Positions 1 to 9,558 of a stretch of 64,000 bases of DNA are shown one piece after another. The number at the start of each line of letters is the position of its first letter. Positions within the stretch are counted from its first letter, which is position 1. Position numbers and translations under genes: made by a program. The DNA is from Thalassotalea sp. 1_MG-2023 (GTDB lineage: Bacteria > Pseudomonadota > Gammaproteobacteria > Enterobacterales > Alteromonadaceae). Below the pieces are notes generated by a model. The model worked only from the letters and a program-made list of their open reading frames with translations. It was not told the DNA's origin and ran no database searches. The stretch spans positions 62,001 through 126,000 of the forward strand of contig NZ_JAUOPD010000005.1 of the NCBI RefSeq assembly GCF_030546745.1, read 5' to 3'.

Positions 1-93
1 CGAGGTGAAAATAGCTCGACTCAAGAGCAAATAGCTGCTTCAGAGGTAAATTTGTATAAAGCTTCGTCAACCGGTGTCGATTACTACGCTTAA
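1..93 (+). CDS. fliK: Flagellar hook-length control protein FliK, 3' end only
   Basis: The window opens inside a reading frame of 30 codons that ends with TAA at 91-93. The visible C-terminus ends in GVDYYA, and FliK proteins of polar-flagellated gammaproteobacteria typically end in a similar V-D-[FY]-Y-A tail. FliK is the secreted ruler that switches the flagellar export gate from hook to filament substrates through FlhB. fliL follows directly, the usual neighbour. Only about 30 residues are visible, so the call rests on the tail and the context. Confidence 0.7.
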   Translation, partial: RGENSSTQEQIAASEVNLYKASSTGVDYYA

Positions 94-172
94 TTGCATA
101 AAAGCAGTTGCGCATTCTGTAATCGAAGATATAGTTGCTGATATATATAAGTTTTATCAATAGGGGCTATTT

Positions 173-724
173 ATGGCTGAAGAAGAAAAAGCATTAGAAC
201 TTGATAGTTCTGGTAAAAAAAAGAAGTTAATCATTATTATTGCAGCCGTGGTTATATTGGCGGTAGGCGGTGGCGCCGCTTTTTTCTTTATGGGTGGCGA
301 TAGTGGCCCAACACAAGAGCAGCTAGATGCAGCATTAGATTCAGGCGTTGAAGGAGAAGCGGTTACTGACGGTAGCGCTCAACCTGTGGCAAATGCTAGT
401 TTAGGCACCGCATTATATGTACCGATGCCAAGACCTTTTCGTTTTAATATTCCTGGTGCGAACCGTGACCGTTTTGTAGAGATAAGAGTGCAGTTATTGG
501 TTAGAGGCTCTGATAACGAGGAAGCTGCGAAAAAACATATTCCGTTGATTGAAAGTACTTTATTAGCAGTATTTACTCAATCAAATGCTGATGATCTTGC
601 AACCAGTGCAGGTAAAACATCATTAAAGCAGCAAGCATTATCTGAAGTACATAAAATAATGATGGACATAGAAGAGCAAAAAGTAATAGAGCAAGTATTA
701 TTTACTGGCTTTGTGATGCAATAA
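173..724 (+). CDS. fliL: Flagellar basal body-associated protein FliL
   Basis: FliL is a single-pass inner-membrane protein that surrounds the stator units and supports motor torque. The 183-residue protein has a short acidic/Lys-rich cytoplasmic start, one membrane segment at about residues 19-41 rich in Ile, Val and Gly, a Gly/Asp linker, and a periplasmic FliL domain from about residue 78 onward that begins around YVPMPRPFRFN. The tail ends in VLFTGFVMQ, as is common in the family. A purine-rich ribosome site lies just before the ATG. It sits between fliK and fliM, the standard order. Confidence 0.95.
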   Translation: MAEEEKALELDSSGKKKKLIIIIAAVVILAVGGGAAFFFMGGDSGPTQEQLDAALDSGVEGEAVTDGSAQPVANASLGTALYVPMPRPFRFNIPGANRDRFVEIRVQLLVRGSDNEEAAKKHIPLIESTLLAVFTQSNADDLATSAGKTSLKQQALSEVHKIMMDIEEQKVIEQVLFTGFVMQ

Positions 725-750
725 CGACACAACTTTAAAGAGATACCACC

Positions 751-1818
751 GTGAGTGATTTACTTTCACAAGACGAAATTGATGCGTTACTTCATGGCGT
801 AGACGACGTTGAAGAAGACGAGGTTGCTGAAGACGTTCCTGAACGAGAAGGCACCAGCGACTATGACTTCTCGTCGCAAGATCGTATTGTGCGTGGTCGT
901 ATGCCGACGCTCGAAATGGTTAATGAACGCTTTGCTCGACATATGCGGATCAGCCTATTCAATATGATGCGCCGTACGGCAGAAGTGTCTATTAATGGTA
1001 TTCAAATGATCAAGTTTGGTGAGTACGTACATACCTTGTTTGTACCTACCAGCTTGAATATGGTGCGTTTTAGACCGTTAAAAGGTACTGGGCTGATCAC
1101 CATGGAAGCCCGCTTAGTGTTTATTTTAGTGGATAACTTTTTTGGCGGTGATGGCCGTTACCATGCCAAAATTGAAGGCCGAGAATTTACCCCAACTGAA
1201 CGTCGTATCATTCAAATGCTACTCAAGCTTATCTTTGAAGATTACAAAGAAGCGTGGTCGCCAGTGATGGATGTATCCTTTGAATATTTAGATTCTGAAG
1301 TAAACCCCTCAATGGCGAACATCGTTAGCCCCACTGAAGTGGTCGTTATTAGCTCTTTCCACATTGAACTTGATGGTGGTGGTGGTGATTTTCATGTCGC
1401 CTTGCCGTATTCAATGTTAGAACCTATTCGGGAATTGTTAGATGCTGGTGTACAAAGTGACAAAGAAGACACCGACATGCGTTGGTCAAAGGCGTTACGC
1501 GATGAAATAATGGATGTTCCGGTGGCTTTATCAACCAAGTTTTTAGAAGTTGATATTCCATTATCAAGCATTATGGAATTAGAATCTGGCGATATAATTC
1601 CGATAGAAATGCCAGAACATATAACCGTGTTGATTGAAGATTTACCTACTTTTAGAGCCAAACTAGGTAAACGCCGTGAAAACATAGCATTACAAATTCA
1701 AGAGAAAATTAAGCGTCCAGAATCTGTGAAGAATGAATTAACCATCTTAACCAAAGGTGGCAAACGTTTAGACAGTGACGCTGAATTGCACTTACTTGAA
1801 GATGATTTAGATTATTAA
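751..1818 (+). CDS. fliM: Flagellar motor switch protein FliM
   Basis: FliM is the C-ring subunit that binds phosphorylated CheY and reverses rotation. The GTG start gives 355 residues. The first 20 residues contain LSQDEIDALLHG, the conserved N-terminal CheY-docking peptide. A CheC-like middle domain (about 45-235, with the GGDGRYH segment after LVDNFFGG) and a C-terminal SpoA domain (about 255-325) follow. The length is slightly above the usual 320-350 because of an acidic N-terminal linker and tail. fliN starts 15 bases downstream, so the two switch proteins are probably co-translated. Confidence 0.97.
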   Translation: MSDLLSQDEIDALLHGVDDVEEDEVAEDVPEREGTSDYDFSSQDRIVRGRMPTLEMVNERFARHMRISLFNMMRRTAEVSINGIQMIKFGEYVHTLFVPTSLNMVRFRPLKGTGLITMEARLVFILVDNFFGGDGRYHAKIEGREFTPTERRIIQMLLKLIFEDYKEAWSPVMDVSFEYLDSEVNPSMANIVSPTEVVVISSFHIELDGGGGDFHVALPYSMLEPIRELLDAGVQSDKEDTDMRWSKALRDEIMDVPVALSTKFLEVDIPLSSIMELESGDIIPIEMPEHITVLIEDLPTFRAKLGKRRENIALQIQEKIKRPESVKNELTILTKGGKRLDSDAELHLLEDDLDY

Positions 1819-1833
1819 GAACCGAGGCTGAAT

Positions 1834-2244
1834 ATGAGTGATGAAAACGAGAACGAAAACGAAGATCTGAGCATGTGGGATGAGGCGATGGATGAACAAG
1901 CCGAAGCTGAAACTGATGAAGAAAATGCAGAAGCTGTAGAATTGGACGAACTGCAAGAAGACGCACCGATCACCGGTGAAGAAAAGCGTAAGCTCGATAC
2001 AATACTAGATATTCCAGTGACAATCTCTATGGAAGTAGGTCGAAGCCAAATTAGTATTCGTAACTTATTACAACTGAACCAGGGTTCTGTTGTTGAGCTT
2101 GATCGTGTAGCCGGTGAAGCGTTAGATGTATTGGTAAATGGTACATTGATTGCACATGGTGAAGTGGTCGTAGTGAATGATAAATTCGGTATTCGTTTAA
2201 CTGATGTGATCAGTCAGGTTGAACGTATTAAAAAGCTTAAATAA
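1834..2244 (+). CDS. fliN: Flagellar motor switch protein FliN
   Basis: FliN forms the base of the C-ring with FliM and helps deliver export substrates with FliH. The 136-residue protein has a very acidic N-terminal half (about 1-50, mostly Glu, Asp, Asn and Ala) and a C-terminal SpoA domain (about 57-132) with the family sequence LDIPVTISMEVGRS and a later VVVNDKFGIRLTDV. The TAA stop shares one base with the ATG of fliO (TAATG), a sign of translational coupling. Confidence 0.96.
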   Translation: MSDENENENEDLSMWDEAMDEQAEAETDEENAEAVELDELQEDAPITGEEKRKLDTILDIPVTISMEVGRSQISIRNLLQLNQGSVVELDRVAGEALDVLVNGTLIAHGEVVVVNDKFGIRLTDVISQVERIKKLK

Positions 2245-2690
2245 TGCAAAAAGTATCACGATACTTTACATTACGACGTACCAGTAGTTTGCTGGTTCTG
2301 TTATTTCCTGTGATCAGCCTTGCACAGGAAAACAACGTTGAAGTGGGTAAACATGCAAACGTAAACATGGACGCTGCGAGTATGATATTAGCATTATTGT
2401 TAGTACTCGCATTAATCGTTGTCAGTGCGTTTGTCTTGAAAAAATTCACGATGATCAATAAAGTATCTTCTGGTATGAAAGTCATCGCCAGCTTACCCTT
2501 AGGAAGTAAAGAAAAGTTAATGGTGATACAAGTCGGTGATGAGCAGCTATTGTTAGGCGTGAGTCACCAGCACGTTACGTTAATTAAAACCTTGGAAACG
2601 CCACTTCCTGAAAATAGCCCAATAACAGGGTCAATGAACAACCCTTTAGCAAAGTTTATCAATCAAAAAATCAACAATAATCGAGAATAG
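2244..2690 (+). CDS. fliO: Flagellar biosynthetic protein FliO
   Basis: FliO is a small membrane protein that stabilises FliP during assembly of the export gate. The 148 residues comprise a probable signal or first hydrophobic segment (about 13-27), a membrane segment at about 46-64 (Leu/Ala/Val rich), and a cytoplasmic domain with the family-like [19 protein letters not shown] stretch. Sequence conservation in FliO is low, so the position between fliN and fliP carries much of the weight. It overlaps fliN by one base and ends one base before fliP. Confidence 0.93.
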   Translation: MQKVSRYFTLRRTSSLLVLLFPVISLAQENNVEVGKHANVNMDAASMILALLLVLALIVVSAFVLKKFTMINKVSSGMKVIASLPLGSKEKLMVIQVGDEQLLLGVSHQHVTLIKTLETPLPENSPITGSMNNPLAKFINQKINNNRE

Positions 2691-2691
2691 C

Positions 2692-3483
2692 ATGAGCAAT
2701 TTAACATCGGGTAAGCACATAAATATACGCCTGTTTTGGTTCGTAATTTTGTGTATCGGCATGATGTTGAGTGGCCATGCTTTTGCAGAACAAGAGTTAT
2801 CATTACCCGCCCTTAAACTGTCAACGAATCCTGACGGCAGTCAAGAATATTCAGTCACGCTGCAAATATTGATTTTTATGACTGCGCTGAGCTTTATTCC
2901 AGCAGCCGTCATCATGATGACTTCTTTTACTCGTATCGTTGTTGTCATGGCAATTCTGCGCCAAGCATTTGGATTGCAGCAAACACCATCGAACCAAGTG
3001 ATTATTGGTTTAACGTTGTTTATGACCTTATTTATCATGACGCCGGTATACAACCAAATTAATGAAACAGCAATTCAACCCTATCTTGCTGAACAAAAAA
3101 CCTCTGTTGAAGCGTTAGATAGCGCTAAGGTACCAATACGTGCTTTCATGCTCGAGCAAACGCGGATAAAAGATTTAGACACCCTTGCTCAAATGGCCGG
3201 TATTACTCAAGTGGATAAACCCACTGACTTGCCGATGACGGTGATTATTCCTTCATTTATTATTAGTGAGTTAAAAACAGCTTTTCAAATTGGCTTTATG
3301 CTGTTTATTCCTTTTTTGATTATCGACTTAGTGGTTGCTAGTATTTTAATGGCAATGGGTATGATGATGTTATCACCAATGATTGTATCGTTACCTTTTA
3401 AGTTGATGCTTTTTGTCCTGGTTGATGGTTGGAATTTAGTGATCGGCACAATAGCAAGTAGCTATGGAATGGGAGCCCCGTAA
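2692..3483 (+). CDS. fliP: Flagellar export gate protein FliP
   Basis: FliP forms the pentameric core of the type III export gate with FliQ and FliR. The 263-residue protein starts with a cleavable signal peptide (about 1-32, ending near GHAFA), followed by membrane segments and the conserved [20 protein letters not shown] and [20 protein letters not shown] blocks. The stop overlaps the fliQ start by one base. Length and motifs are typical for the family. Confidence 0.97.
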   Translation: MSNLTSGKHINIRLFWFVILCIGMMLSGHAFAEQELSLPALKLSTNPDGSQEYSVTLQILIFMTALSFIPAAVIMMTSFTRIVVVMAILRQAFGLQQTPSNQVIIGLTLFMTLFIMTPVYNQINETAIQPYLAEQKTSVEALDSAKVPIRAFMLEQTRIKDLDTLAQMAGITQVDKPTDLPMTVIIPSFIISELKTAFQIGFMLFIPFLIIDLVVASILMAMGMMMLSPMIVSLPFKLMLFVLVDGWNLVIGTIASSYGMGAP

Positions 3484-3752
3484 TGAGCCCTGAAATATTT
3501 GTTGATATACTAAGAGATGCACTTTTCCTCGTTATTGTACTTGTTAGTGCTGTCATTGTGCCTAGCTTAATCGTTGGCTTAATTGTCGCCGTCTTTCAAG
3601 CGGCAACGTCTATCAATGAACAAACGTTAAGCTTCTTGCCTCGTCTAATTGTGACCCTGCTTGCATTAATTGTTGGTGGCCATTGGTTAGTGCAAAAGTT
3701 GATGGATTACACCATTAGGTTAGTAACATCTATACCGTCTGTGATCGCGTAA
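3483..3752 (+). CDS. fliQ: Flagellar export gate protein FliQ
   Basis: FliQ wraps around the FliP-FliR core of the export gate. The 89-residue protein has two membrane helices (about 16-38 and 52-75) and the conserved FQAATSINEQTLSFLPR loop between them. It overlaps fliP by one base and fliR begins 12 bases later, so fliP-Q-R form a tight translational unit. Confidence 0.97.
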   Translation: MSPEIFVDILRDALFLVIVLVSAVIVPSLIVGLIVAVFQAATSINEQTLSFLPRLIVTLLALIVGGHWLVQKLMDYTIRLVTSIPSVIA

Positions 3753-3764
3753 CGGTTAGTTACC

Positions 3765-4544
3765 ATGGAATTCTCTGAAACGGTCATTAACCAATATATG
3801 GCAGATTTTATTCTGCCATTTTCACGCGTTTCAGCGTTAATTATGTCGATGATTGCATTGGGCGCACGAGCGGTACCGATGAAAGTTAAGCTTTTCCTCT
3901 CAATAGCTATTACCTTTGCCATTATGCCTGCGATACCTCCGGTTAACATTGAATCGTTATTCTCCTTTGAAATGGTGCTATTGGTTGCACAGCAAACAAT
4001 GATAGGCGCAATGATGGGCTTGGTGACAAACTTAGTGGTTAATACCTTTACCATGGCTGGCCAAATCATTGCCATGCAAACAGGTCTAGGCTTTGCCTCG
4101 TTAGTTGACCCCGCCAGTGGTATGAATGTTCCAGCCGTGGGGCAATTTTTTCTAATATTATCGACGTTATTATTTTGGGCTATGGATGGACATTTAGCTT
4201 ATTTACAATTTGTAACCGCAAGCTTTTCTACTCTGCCTATTCCGCTTGAAGAGTTTTCATCCACAAAGTTTCGTGATTTAGTTGATTGGGGAGCATGGAT
4301 GTTCGCTACGGCATTGTCACTTGCGATGGCCCCCTTAACGGCCATGCTATTAATAAACTTTTCTTTTGGCATTATGACCAGAGCCGCCCCACAGTTAAAT
4401 ATCTTTGCGATTGGTTTTCCCATCACCATGTGTTCTGGTTTATTGATCATGTGGCTAACTATGGAAAACTTCATGTTGCATTTTGAATTACAATGGCAAC
4501 GAGCATTAGATTTAACCTGCCATTTAATCGACTGCGCGAGTTAA
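3765..4544 (+). CDS. fliR: Flagellar export gate protein FliR
   Basis: FliR is the single-copy gate subunit completing the FliP5-FliQ4-FliR1 complex. The 259-residue protein is strongly hydrophobic with about six membrane segments and the family-typical GLGFASLVDPASGMNVPAVGQF block in the middle. flhB begins four bases after its stop. Length matches the usual 255-265. Confidence 0.96.
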   Translation: MEFSETVINQYMADFILPFSRVSALIMSMIALGARAVPMKVKLFLSIAITFAIMPAIPPVNIESLFSFEMVLLVAQQTMIGAMMGLVTNLVVNTFTMAGQIIAMQTGLGFASLVDPASGMNVPAVGQFFLILSTLLFWAMDGHLAYLQFVTASFSTLPIPLEEFSSTKFRDLVDWGAWMFATALSLAMAPLTAMLLINFSFGIMTRAAPQLNIFAIGFPITMCSGLLIMWLTMENFMLHFELQWQRALDLTCHLIDCAS

Positions 4545-4548
4545 CACG

Positions 4549-5679
4549 ATGGCTGAGTCAGATTCAGGTGAAAAAACAGAAGAACCCACGGGGAAAAAGC
4601 TTTCTGACGCCAGAAAAAAAGGTCAAATTGCCCGCTCTAAAGATTTAGGCACCATGTTCGTGTTAGTTGGTAGTGCCGTTGCCTTGATGATGACAGGCAG
4701 TACTTTGGTCAGTAGCTTGTCTTCTATCATGAAACGCTTGTTCAGTTTAACTCGTGAAGAAGTGATGGACATAAATAAGCTGTTTAATATTATTAGTGAT
4801 GCACTTTACTCTCTAGTGGTACCAATAGGTTGGATGTTTTTTATCATTATGATCGCTGCTTTTGTTGGCAATATTATTCTTGGTGGTTTAAATTTTTCGG
4901 TTGAAGCGATGGCGCCTAAAGCCAGTAAGCTATCTCCAATAGCAGGTTTTAAGCGCATGTTTGGGGTTAAAGCGTGGGTTGAATTGATTAAATCATTGTT
5001 AAAGTTTTTTGTGGTTTTCTTTAGTGCTTATTTATTACTTGTAACCTTATTTGATCAAATTCTGTCGTTAAGTATTGAAGCGATTCCGTTGAACTTTGCT
5101 CATGCAGTAGAGCTGTTATTGTGGATGTTTTTAGCATTGAGTTTATCTCTGATCATCATCGTAGCTGTTGATGCGCCTTATCAAAAGTGGGATCACATAC
5201 GTCAATTAAAAATGACCAAACAAGAAATAAAAGATGAATTAAAAAACTCTGAAGGAAGTCCTGAAAATAAAGGGCGCATTAGACGCACTCAATATGAAAT
5301 ATCACAGCGAAGACAGATGGCAGAAGTGCCAGAATCCGATGTTGTGATCACTAACCCAACGCATTATTCCGTGGCGATAAAATATGATACTGAATTTGGT
5401 GGTGCGCCGCGTGTTGTTGCAAAAGGGATTGATGAAATGGCTATTCATATTCGCACCATTGCCAAAGAACATGGTGTTGAAATCTTAGCTTCCCCAGCAC
5501 TTGCAAGATCACTTTATTACACCGCAGATGTCAATGAAGAGATTCCTGAAGAATTATTTGCGGCGGTTGCACAGGTACTTGCGTTTGTGTATCAACTGGC
5601 AGAGTTCAAAAAAGGTAAAGCAAACCGACCGGTACCCTTAGCAAAAAACTTACCCATCCCTGACGACTACAAGTACTAA
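4549..5679 (+). CDS. flhB: Flagellar export switch protein FlhB
   Basis: FlhB is the gate component that changes export specificity when it cleaves itself at a conserved NPTH site. That motif is present at residues 269-272, the canonical position. The N-terminus has the family signature GEKTEEPTGKKLSDARKKGQ, then four membrane segments (about 34-215) and a cytoplasmic domain. At 376 residues it has the normal length. It is the last gene of the fliL-flhB run before a 150-base gap. Confidence 0.98.
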   Translation: MAESDSGEKTEEPTGKKLSDARKKGQIARSKDLGTMFVLVGSAVALMMTGSTLVSSLSSIMKRLFSLTREEVMDINKLFNIISDALYSLVVPIGWMFFIIMIAAFVGNIILGGLNFSVEAMAPKASKLSPIAGFKRMFGVKAWVELIKSLLKFFVVFFSAYLLLVTLFDQILSLSIEAIPLNFAHAVELLLWMFLALSLSLIIIVAVDAPYQKWDHIRQLKMTKQEIKDELKNSEGSPENKGRIRRTQYEISQRRQMAEVPESDVVITNPTHYSVAIKYDTEFGGAPRVVAKGIDEMAIHIRTIAKEHGVEILASPALARSLYYTADVNEEIPEELFAAVAQVLAFVYQLAEFKKGKANRPVPLAKNLPIPDDYKY

Positions 5680-5773
5680 CTTTAACCTTAGTGATGCATT
5701 TTCAATCACTTATTCTCACGATAATAGCGTTTCTCATCTTTAAGTGAGCATTTTCTTAAAGTGATGGTATTAC

Positions 5774-5790
5774 TTGGTCTAAAATTTGCA
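5774..5790 (+). promoter_or_regulatory. Candidate sigma-54 promoter of the flhA operon
   Basis: In the flhB-flhA gap a GG (5776-5777) and a GC (5788-5789) are separated by exactly 10 bases, within TTGG-N10-GCA. This is the -24/-12 geometry of RpoN promoters; the -12 half (TTTGCA) fits well and the -24 half is two bases off. Transcription would start about 30 bases before flhA. In Vibrio the flhA operon is RpoN/FlrC dependent, which agrees. No activator site was identified. Confidence 0.55.
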
Positions 5791-5829
5791 ATTTCGCGAT
5801 ATGCGTCAAAAAACTATCGTGATGATTAA

Positions 5830-7932
5830 ATGCAATTTGCAGCACATTTCAATCAATTAAAACAAAAGAAGTTTAATGTTTTATCAGGAGCTGGAACGCC
5901 GCTCCTCGTAATAGCGATACTGGGTATGGTGATACTTCCCATGCCTGCAATGTTACTCGATGTATTATTCTCATTTAATATTGCATTATCACTCGTGGTG
6001 CTGTTAATTACGGTATACACCCTAAAGCCTTTAGAATTTGGTTCCTTTCCGTCGGTTTTATTAATCGCCACTATCCTTAGATTAGCGCTAAACGTTGCCA
6101 GTACCCGGGTGGTATTACTAGAAGGCCATGAAGGGCCTGATGCTGCAGGTAAAGTGATTGAAGCGTTTGGCTCAGTTGTAATCGGGGGAAATTATGCGGT
6201 TGGTTTAGTGGTGTTTCTCATCTTGATCATCATAAATTTTATTGTGGTTACCAAAGGTGCAGGCAGGATATCAGAAGTAACCGCGCGTTTTACCTTAGAC
6301 GCGATGCCAGGAAAGCAAATGGCGATAGACGCTGATTTGAATGCTGGCTTTATCAATGCCGACGAAGCAAGAGAACGTCGTATAGAAGTCACCAGTGAAG
6401 CGGACTTTTACGGCTCAATGGACGGTGCCAGTAAATTTGTAAAAGGTGATGCGGTTGCCGGTATACTCATTCTGTTCATCAATATTATTGGTGGTTTAGT
6501 TATAGGTATGGTGCAGCATGATCTTACCTTTGATAACGCGGTTGAAGTTTACACCTTGTTAACTATTGGTGATGGTTTAGTTGCTCAAATTCCAGGTTTA
6601 TTATTATCAGTAGCAACTGCAATAGTGGTGACACGACAAAATACTAGCCAAGACATGGGCTCACAAATGAGCACACAGTTAGGCCAAGAAAAATCGCTAT
6701 ATATTGCAGCCTCTGTCATGTTTATTATGGGCATTGTACCAGGCATGCCACATTTTGCCTTTTTAACCTTTGCTGTACTGATAGCTGGCAGTGCTTTTTT
6801 ATCGAGTAAAATGAAAAAAGCAAAAGCGGTGGATGACGCCAAAGCGCAAGAAATTGCAGAGGTAGAAACAGCGCAACATCAGCAAGAAGTGAAAGACTTA
6901 GATTGGGATGATGTCAACCACGTTGATATTGTTGGTTTAGAAATTGGTTATCGCTTGATCCCATTAGTCGATAAAAGCCAGGGTGGAGAATTGCTCAATC
7001 GAATTAAAGGGGTTAGAAAAAAGCTATCTCAAGAGTTTGGCTTTTTAGTGCCAGCAGTACATATTCGAGATAATTTAGATTTAGACCCTAACACCTATCA
7101 AATATCGTTAATGGGCGTAACAGTTGGCCAAGCAGAAATACGCCATGATCATGACTTAGCGATCAACCCAGGACAGGTCTACGGCAAACTTGATGGTGTT
7201 CACACCAAAGACCCTGCATTTGGCTTAGATGCTATCTGGATAACGCAGGCTCAACGTGAACAAGCGCAATCATTAGGTTATACCGTGGTAGACGCTGCAA
7301 CGGTGCTTGCCACTCACCTTAGCCAGGTGCTGACAAATAATGCAGCACAACTTCTGGGGCATGAAGAAGTACAAAATTTACTAGATATTCTCGCTAAAAA
7401 TTACCCTAAACTGGTAGAAGGCTTAATTCCTGAAGTGTTAACACTAGGTGCCGTGGTCAAGGTATTACAAAACCTAATGAACGAAGGTGTTGCAGTGCGC
7501 GATATGCGAAGCATTGTGCAAACACTGGTTGAATATGGTCCGAAAAGCCAAGACACCGATATTTTAACGGCGGCAGTTCGAATTACGTTACGCAAATTTA
7601 TTATTCAAGATCTAGTTGGTTCGGCGCACGAGATACCCGTCATAACTTTGTCACCAGAGTTGGAACAAATGTTGCACCAGTCAATGCAAATGGCAGGAGA
7701 CGATGGTGCAGGTATAGAGCCTGGCTTAGCAGAAAGGTTACAAGTTTCGTTAACAGAAGGTGCTCAACAGCAAGAAATGGCAGGGGATACGCCAATATTG
7801 CTGACATCAGGTATGTTACGAACCGTACTCGCTAAGTTTGTTAAATACACCATTCCAGGTTTAAGGGTGATTTCTTACCAAGAAGTACCTGATGATAAGC
7901 AAATTAAAATTGTCAGCTCAATTGGTCAGTAA
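5830..7932 (+). CDS. flhA: Flagellar export gate protein FlhA
   Basis: FlhA is the large export-gate subunit that docks chaperone-substrate complexes and couples export to proton flow. The 700-residue protein has an N-terminal membrane half (about 20-325, with the conserved LLIATILRLALNVASTRVVL and FTLDAMPGKQMAIDADLNAG segments) and a cytosolic half (about 345-700) including LGAVVKVLQNLMNEGVAVRD. The ATG start lies about 30 bases after a sigma-54-like element. It heads the flhA-flhF-flhG-fliA-che series. Confidence 0.98.
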   Translation: MQFAAHFNQLKQKKFNVLSGAGTPLLVIAILGMVILPMPAMLLDVLFSFNIALSLVVLLITVYTLKPLEFGSFPSVLLIATILRLALNVASTRVVLLEGHEGPDAAGKVIEAFGSVVIGGNYAVGLVVFLILIIINFIVVTKGAGRISEVTARFTLDAMPGKQMAIDADLNAGFINADEARERRIEVTSEADFYGSMDGASKFVKGDAVAGILILFINIIGGLVIGMVQHDLTFDNAVEVYTLLTIGDGLVAQIPGLLLSVATAIVVTRQNTSQDMGSQMSTQLGQEKSLYIAASVMFIMGIVPGMPHFAFLTFAVLIAGSAFLSSKMKKAKAVDDAKAQEIAEVETAQHQQEVKDLDWDDVNHVDIVGLEIGYRLIPLVDKSQGGELLNRIKGVRKKLSQEFGFLVPAVHIRDNLDLDPNTYQISLMGVTVGQAEIRHDHDLAINPGQVYGKLDGVHTKDPAFGLDAIWITQAQREQAQSLGYTVVDAATVLATHLSQVLTNNAAQLLGHEEVQNLLDILAKNYPKLVEGLIPEVLTLGAVVKVLQNLMNEGVAVRDMRSIVQTLVEYGPKSQDTDILTAAVRITLRKFIIQDLVGSAHEIPVITLSPELEQMLHQSMQMAGDDGAGIEPGLAERLQVSLTEGAQQQEMAGDTPILLTSGMLRTVLAKFVKYTIPGLRVISYQEVPDDKQIKIVSSIGQ

Positions 7933-8017
7933 TAATTGTCGTTAAACACTGTGAAATGTTGATGCAGTAACTGATTTAACAAATATAACGCCGTGATGTG
8001 TTCGGTAAGGGGTCAAC

Positions 8018-9526
8018 GTGAAAATAAGACGTTTTGTTGCAAAAGATATGAGAACTGCGCTTGAACAAATTAAGCTAGAACTTGGTGCAGAAGCTGTGAT
8101 CATGTCAAATAAGAAGATTCCAGAAGGTGTCGAATTAATGGCGGCGGTAGATTATAGCCAACAAACCACACCTGCAACAGAATCACCAGAGCAAGCCTCA
8201 CGAGAAATCTCCCATGATGTGGTTTCTTTAAGTCAGCAACCATTGGCAACTAACGAAGCACCTACATCGGTACAGTCAAATAGTGAAGAAGCACAACCAC
8301 CAGCAGACAGTCTAGCGGCACTTTTACAGCGTCAGCAAAAAACGCCAAAAAACAAAGCAACGCCGATTCAAACATCTGCCGCACATCAACAACAACATGC
8401 GTTAGATATTGAGCAACAGCTAAAAAACTTCACTGACCGTTTAGAACAAGGGGCACATCAAGCACCAACACATCAACAACAAACCTCTGAATCGGCTCCC
8501 GAAGTATTATCAAGTGAAACATCAAACAATGTTCATCAGCATGAGCAAGTGTCGATGACAGCATCTCATCAAAATACGAAAGAAAATACGCCACAGCAAA
8601 GCCGTGAAATTGAAGCAATGCGCCGTGAAATGTCTTCTATTCGTCAACTACTTGAACATCAAATATCCGGTTTGATGTGGCAAGATATGGCACAGAAAAA
8701 CCCTGCTAAAGCGCTATTAGTTGACCGCTTAATGGCCATGGGGATCACTGAAAATGTTGCTGATCAAGTGGCAAGTTATTTACCCAGTGTTGATAATGAA
8801 GACGAAGCATGGAAACAAGCTAAACAGCTGCTTGCAAGTCAATTACATACAACAAACAATGAAATTATCCACCGTGGTGGTGTGGTATCGTTAGTAGGGC
8901 CAACAGGTGTCGGGAAAACAACAACGGTTGCAAAGTTAGCAGCACGTTTTGCTCAAATTCATGGTGCCGATAAAGTCGCCATGATTTCTACAGACAGCTA
9001 CCGCATTGCAGGCTTTGAACAGTTAACCACCTATGGACGTATAATTGGTTGCCAAGTTAAGCTTGCTAAAGATGGCGCTGCACTTGATACGCTGTTACAA
9101 CAGTTTTCAGATAAAAAATTAGTGCTAATTGATACCGCAGGTATGGGGCAGCGTGATATGAGATTAAACGATCACCTTACTACCCTGATCGCGAATTCTC
9201 GTGTTAGAATTCGAAATTACTTAGTATTATCAGCCAATACCCAACAACGTGTCATGCAAGAAAACGTAGAACGCTTTAAAAAAGTACCGTTGGCGGGGTG
9301 TATTTATACAAAGCTAGATGAAAGTTTGAGCGTTGGTGAAATAATTGCTACATCTATACAAAATGGTCTCGCAATAGGGTATCTTACTGATGGACAAAGA
9401 GTTCCAGAAGATATTAAAGTTGCAAATGCTGAAAAGTTAGTTACGCTTGCTGATAGGCTTGCAACAAAATTGAATGGCCACAACTCGTGGCGTCCTACCT
9501 CTGCTTCAATGGCAGTGGGCATGTAA
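8018..9526 (+). CDS. flhF: Signal-recognition-particle-type GTPase FlhF
   Basis: FlhF is the SRP-family GTPase that places the polar flagellum. The GTG start gives 502 residues: an N-terminal MKIRRFVAKDMRTALEQIK segment, a long Gln/Thr/Pro-rich linker (about 50-205), an N-domain, and a GTPase domain with the P-loop GPTGVGKT at 294-301 and the DTAGMGQRD motif downstream. Its presence with flhG indicates control of flagellar number and polar site. The linker is somewhat long. Confidence 0.97.
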   Translation: MKIRRFVAKDMRTALEQIKLELGAEAVIMSNKKIPEGVELMAAVDYSQQTTPATESPEQASREISHDVVSLSQQPLATNEAPTSVQSNSEEAQPPADSLAALLQRQQKTPKNKATPIQTSAAHQQQHALDIEQQLKNFTDRLEQGAHQAPTHQQQTSESAPEVLSSETSNNVHQHEQVSMTASHQNTKENTPQQSREIEAMRREMSSIRQLLEHQISGLMWQDMAQKNPAKALLVDRLMAMGITENVADQVASYLPSVDNEDEAWKQAKQLLASQLHTTNNEIIHRGGVVSLVGPTGVGKTTTVAKLAARFAQIHGADKVAMISTDSYRIAGFEQLTTYGRIIGCQVKLAKDGAALDTLLQQFSDKKLVLIDTAGMGQRDMRLNDHLTTLIANSRVRIRNYLVLSANTQQRVMQENVERFKKVPLAGCIYTKLDESLSVGEIIATSIQNGLAIGYLTDGQRVPEDIKVANAEKLVTLADRLATKLNGHNSWRPTSASMAVGM

Positions 9527-9558
9527 ATTATTTTTGATGTTTAATTAGAGTGATGTAA

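Noticed and set aside
1392-1685. Reverse-strand open frame inside fliM
   Set aside because: It overlaps a clear fliM gene over its whole length and shows no family motif; many such antisense frames occur inside the real genes here.
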